A stretch of DNA of 64,000 nt from Catonia carolina (Eukaryota; Arthropoda; Insecta; Hemiptera; Achilidae). The translations under genes and the position numbers were made by a program. Below the pieces are notes generated by a model that had not been told where the DNA came from, searched no databases, and saw only the letters and a list, made by a program, of their open reading frames with translations. The DNA lies in the NCBI GenBank assembly GCA_035578175.1, contig JAQMRL010000003.1, positions 28,034,672 to 28,098,671 on the forward strand, given 5' to 3'. Shown here piece after piece: positions 60,379-64,000 of the stretch. Numbering within the stretch: the first letter of the stretch is position 1; every line of letters starts with the position of its first letter.

Positions 60379-61139
60379 CCGGGTAAGCATAAAGTCTTGC
60401 CCTGATTATAAAAATTTATTGCAGAATAACTGTTTAACATAATAATTTAAATTTTATGCTGTTACATAGGTTAGTGTTAATAGTTTTTTTTAAGATTACT
60501 TATATTAGTAAACTTCAACGTGTGCCCCCTTGGTAGCTCGGAGAATATCAAAGCAGTATTCCAGTTCCCGCCAGGTTTTCGGGCCGTTTTTCTTCACGGA
60601 AAACACCATTAACGCTAACATTTACTTAGATGTTTTGCAACAGTTCATTGCACCACAGTTAGAAGAATATCAACCATGGATAATTTTCCAGCAAGATGGG
60701 GCACCGCCCCACTGGGCTTTGATAGTGCGTAATTTCCTGGATGAAACATTTCCGGATCGGTGGATTGGAAGGGATGGTCCAACACCCTGGCCACCCCGCT
60801 CTCCAGACATTACTCCCCTTGACTTTTTTTCTGGGGCTATATCAAGGATAGAGTCTTCGCCACACCAGTTGCTGACGTTGACGAACTGAAGGCTAGGATA
60901 CAAGCTGCTGTGGGTACTGTGACAGAACAGATGTTACAAAACACCTGGCGGGAACTGGAATACCGCTTCGACATTCTCCGAGCTACCAAGGGGGCACACG
61001 TTGAAGTTTACTAATGTAAGTAATCTTAAAAAAACTATTAACACTAACCTATGTAACAGCATAAAATTTAAATTATTATGTCAAACAGTTATTCTGCAAT
61101 AAATTTTTATAATCAGGGCAAGACTTTATGCTCACCCGG
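60379..61139 (+). mobile_element. Fold-back mariner derivative with ~197-bp arms
   Basis: A 761-bp element flanked by TA on both sides (60377-60378, 61140-61141). Its arms, 60379-60575 and 60943-61139, are near-identical inverted copies starting ccgggtaagcataaag. An ordinary mariner has short TIRs; here each arm contains the terminal ~70 bp of transposase coding sequence, stop codon and 3' UTR. The left end therefore looks like a second, inverted 3' end that replaced the original 5' end and the first half of the gene. The middle keeps part of the catalytic domain. Confidence 0.88.
60576..61014 (+). pseudogene. DD41D mariner transposase, C-terminal half
   Basis: The remnant reads VFGPFFFTENTINANIYLD, then the second catalytic Asp in IIFQQDGAPPHW and, 41 residues on, the third in SPDITPLDFF, so it is DD41D like the other mariner but a distinct lineage by sequence. 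A one-base loss near 60830 shifts the frame; it resumes as WGYIKDRVFATPV and ends RATKGAHVEVY with a stop at 61012-61014. The first catalytic Asp, both helix-turn-helix regions and the start are missing. Coding upstream of 60576 on this strand is the reverse complement of the gene's own 3' end and should not be read as protein. It cannot make a working enzyme. Confidence 0.87.
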
Positions 61140-61179
61140 TACCTATTTTCTAAATATATGTTTAATATTCAAATTAATG

Positions 61180-61400
61180 TATGGCTGCCTCCATGGCACA
61201 GTGGTTTGATCACTTGATTGCACTGCTTACTACAAAGTGGAAGATCCTAGGTTTCATTCCAGATCAAGGTCTACGATTATTACACGTTAAATCCCACCGA
61301 TTCTATGCCGTAACCTATGGTAAGCAAACAAACACTGTGTCATAACCCATAGTGACTAATAACCAAAACATTTTCAGGTCGTTAAAAAAGTTATTTTTAG
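61180..61400 (+). mobile_element. tRNA-like SINE (SINE-3)
   Basis: The head gctgcctccatggcacagtg has an A-box-like tggcacagtgg, and ggtttcattcc ~55 bp on is a one-off B box. The body contains ccgtaacctatggtaagca and its near-repeat. The right end is uncertain. Confidence 0.5.
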
Positions 61401-61739
61401 TTATGTAAAAAGGTGAGTTTCTTCTAATTGCTTTCAACTGGTTTATTTGAAAAAAAAATGTAAGTTTGTACTGTCACAGACTTTGACAGAATAATGTTTT
61501 TAGTTTCACTTTATTTTTATTTAAAACTGTATATTTTTTATGCACAATAGAAAATGTAATGATAAATGGTTAATAAAAACTGCATGAATGTGAATCGGTC
61601 CAGTGATCAATTTCGGCGCGAAATTTTATTAGAATGTTGTGCTAAGATAATCAAATAATTTGTGAACAATGATGATCGACGGATTTCTTTTATGGAATTA
61701 TTTTTAATAGGTACCTATGGTAAGTTTAATCGAAATGTG

Positions 61740-61898
61740 TTGTATGATGGTCAGAGGTGAAACCTATTCCATCCCGTTTTAGTCGTTTGTTAACAGGAGG
61801 GTTTAGAAGTTTAAGAGACTGAATGTTTGGATTTACGTGATCAATTAGTTCTCTTTTTGCGTAATTAATTTTGTATGTGTCACCGGGCGGCGCCATTA
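61740..61898 (-). mobile_element. Possible primer-binding site and leader of the LTR element
   Basis: The minus strand starts TAATGGCGCCGCCCGGTGAC next to the LTR. The open frame crossing this point (ending ...HHTTHFD) runs through LTR and PBS and is probably fortuitous. The right limit of retroelement sequence is not visible. Confidence 0.4.
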
Positions 61899-62454
61899 TG
61901 CGGCGTGGGGAAAACTCAAACGTTTGGGGCCGTGAAAAGGGCTGTTTAAGCGGTGGTTGTCTGGACGGGAAGAGTCGGTCGTAATCGTCGTGGTGGTCGA
62001 GAAGGTGGCGTCTCGTCATCCAGCGGAGACGTCATCTTCTTCCTTCGCAGTAGTGTGTTCATGGCTGCTTAATCGGGATTCAGTGGGCGTAAGGCTCGAT
62101 TGAGGATCCGCTGTGGTCATTGCTCGCGGCAGTGGACGATGACAGTCCCGGGCGACGGCTTATGGTGTCGGATCGGCGAGCGGAAGCATCATCTTCTCTC
62201 TTGCGTGGTCGTCGGTAAGTCGTCGTTGGAGTCCAGTAGCCGTATGCTTTTGAGTCTATTGGAATCTACTTGGGCTCAGAGGAGCGCTATTTAAATATTC
62301 TTCAGTGCGCAGCAGTGGGGCGGTTACAAGCCCTCTGCAGTGCCGACAAAGGCCTACCGCCCCTATCGGAACTATTGGCGGCTTCCCTCTGTCACTAAGT
62401 CGGAAGCTGTCATAGCCGGGAGCACAGTACCTAATCAAAGGGGCGACAGTAACA
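61899..62454 (-). mobile_element. Probable solo LTR (Ty3/Gypsy-like)
   Basis: On the minus strand it begins TGTTACTGTCGCCCC and ends CACGCCGCA, so TG...CA termini, 556 bp and much more GC-rich than its surroundings. Three bases later comes TGGCGCCGCCCGG, which fits a primer-binding site starting TGG as in many retroelements. About 160 bp of possible leader follows toward 61740. No second LTR, gag or pol was found, so only the 5' end survives, or it is a solo LTR with a remnant. Confidence 0.65.
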
Positions 62455-63739
62455 TAATGTTGTATTTACAATGTCTCAAATTGTTGTAATTTTTCGGTGT
62501 TTGTAAAAAGCCTAATTGGTTACGTAGAAAAGTGCGTTTATTATAACCCTAATGCTTTTGAATAGTATCGTTGAAGAATACGTAAAATTTTATTGTGACA
62601 GCCTCTAATAGAATAAATTAAATCTAAAATCGTTATACGCATAATATAAAAATAACTAAATTGTTTAGTGAAGTACAGTTTTGTTGAATATTTGAGTTAA
62701 ATATTCTGATGAAATTTTATCCGAACACAAAGTCATAAATTTTAGTCATATAATAGCAGCTAGAAAACGGCGGCGTTCTATTTTCATCAAAATCTGAGAA
62801 TAAATTTTATGCATGAGTTATTCGTTCATGTGCTACCATAAGTAATATATGTAAAACATTACACCCAGTATGTATATGTACAATAGTTATTATTTGTGGC
62901 ACCAACACCTGCCGCCCGACGCTCTCTCTGAACGCTTTTCTCTAAACGCTTAACCGTTCACACTTACCGGCCATAAATGTTCAACGAATAAGATCCCAAA
63001 CTGTGCCATCACTCTCACTCCTTGCATTTCTCTCATCCCTCTTCCACCACCGTCAAAGTCATTATTACTCGAATCATTATTCACTATAGAAATGATAATA
63101 AGGATTCGTACGGAATTGAATGGAATCACTCTTCTCCTTTTATCGCACAACATTATCATTCAATAATTCATTGAGAACCGATCTGTAATATTTCATCCTT
63201 GATTTTTGTCTTAAAAATTTGTTTTATCTTTATTGAACGATCTCTCTTAATATCTAATAAATTCTTTTACAATTAGATTAATCGTACAAAATAATGATCA
63301 AATAATATTCAATATTTATCGTTCTTAATTTATATTTTTTTTGATAATTATTGTAGCAGGCATTATTATTGATCCTAATAAAATGTAGCTAAAAATGCAA
63401 AATATTTTAAATAAACACAAAAATAGTATATTTTAAAATAACCGTTAAAACAGAAACATCTAGAACAATTCTCTATCACTGTTTAATAATTGTTAAAATG
63501 TATCAATAATCTGTAAATGTATTGATGTTAAGAAAACCGTTGTAAAAATATAAAGTTAATTTGTTCGTTTGATGGAAACTTACCGAAAAGAAGTGTGCGC
63601 GCAAAAATTGAGCCAAAGAAAGACAAAAGTGGAACAACAATATTTCTAACGTATTTTACACGTGCCATCAAAAATTTTGAATGAAGAAATTCTATTTCTA
63701 TTTTCTATTGGAAAAACCAGAGAAATTCCAGCCAAATAC
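62455..63739. other. AT-rich presumed intron
   Basis: Nothing recognised apart from a C-rich patch at 62900-63060 without coding evidence. Confidence 0.5.
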
Positions 63740-64000
63740 TTTGTTTTGCATTGGTGTTTAGGAGCCATGACCTGACATTTGGCACCAAATTACGGCTCCA
63801 TAGATGATATGTGTTCTCTGTTCTTCTGTATGGTGTGGTGACTTGGACCTTGAACACGGTAACTTCACGTCGGCTTGAGGCGATTGAACTGTGGTTGTAC
63901 AGAAGAATATTAAGAATTTAGCGAACGCAAAAACTCACTAATGTTGAAGTTTTTTTTGAGAATAAATATGGGTCAAAATTGTTAAGTATTTTAAGCTGCA
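63740..64000 (+). pseudogene. RTE-type LINE reverse transcriptase fragment, leaves the window
   Basis: Reads YVFSVLLYGVVTWTLNTVTS and RRLEAIELWLYRRILRI, a stop, RTQKLTNVEVFFENKYGSKL. Equivalent to Y.WSVLLYG.E.WTL.....RLEAFE.W.YRR.LRI.W...TN.EVL. One stop in ~80 codons. Continues past 64000. Confidence 0.83.

Noticed and set aside
60670..60903. Minus-strand open frame inside the fold-back mariner
   Set aside because: Antisense to the clear DD41D transposase reading on the + strand.
61726..62019. 97-codon minus-strand open frame as a gag or host gene
   Set aside because: It runs across the proposed LTR/primer-binding boundary and has no recognisable domain.

Overview
This window is AT-rich animal DNA, almost certainly from an insect. 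It looks like the inside of one or more very large introns filled with decayed transposable elements. Only one host coding segment can be supported: a 114-bp exon at 26100-26213 on the + strand. It has good splice sites, phase-1 boundaries on both sides and a reading that looks like the start of an immunoglobulin domain of the Sidestep family of neuronal cell-surface proteins. No partner exon was recognised, so the host gene probably crosses the whole window with long introns. The SINE and LINE types recall hemipterans such as planthoppers and lanternflies, but that is an impression from memory, not a result.

Layout. 1-8.5 kb: copies of an abundant ~400-bp retroposon (family A), RTE-type LINE 3' ends, a hAT-like end, a Helitron-like end, a tRNA-derived SINE and a jockey/CR1-type reverse transcriptase remnant. 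8.5-23 kb: mostly AT-rich unique DNA with further family A copies, one of them split by a ~760-bp DNA element (family D) that carries a dead transposase start. 23-28.5 kb: a dead pogo/DDE_1-like transposase tail split by a SINE, RTE-LINE fragments, the host exon, and 600 bp downstream a nearly intact DD41D mariner with perfect 27-bp terminal inverted repeats and a single frameshift. 28.5-35.6 kb: LINE fragments, a ~290-bp MITE and another hAT-like end. 35.6-64 kb: three long copies of family B (terminal inverted motifs that co-vary), a SINE tandem duplication, jockey and RTE reverse transcriptase remnants, a DD41D mariner remodelled into a fold-back element with ~197-bp arms made from its own 3' coding end, a probable solo LTR with primer-binding site, and an RTE LINE running off the right edge.

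Nothing here behaves like an operon or defence system. The most unusual items are the fold-back mariner, the co-varying termini of family B, the stem-loop plus (AAC)n tail that defines family A, the nested insertion at 13.2-14.3 kb, and several near-perfect palindromes that look like template-switch or fold-back events. All homology statements come from reading translations by eye; no database was searched.
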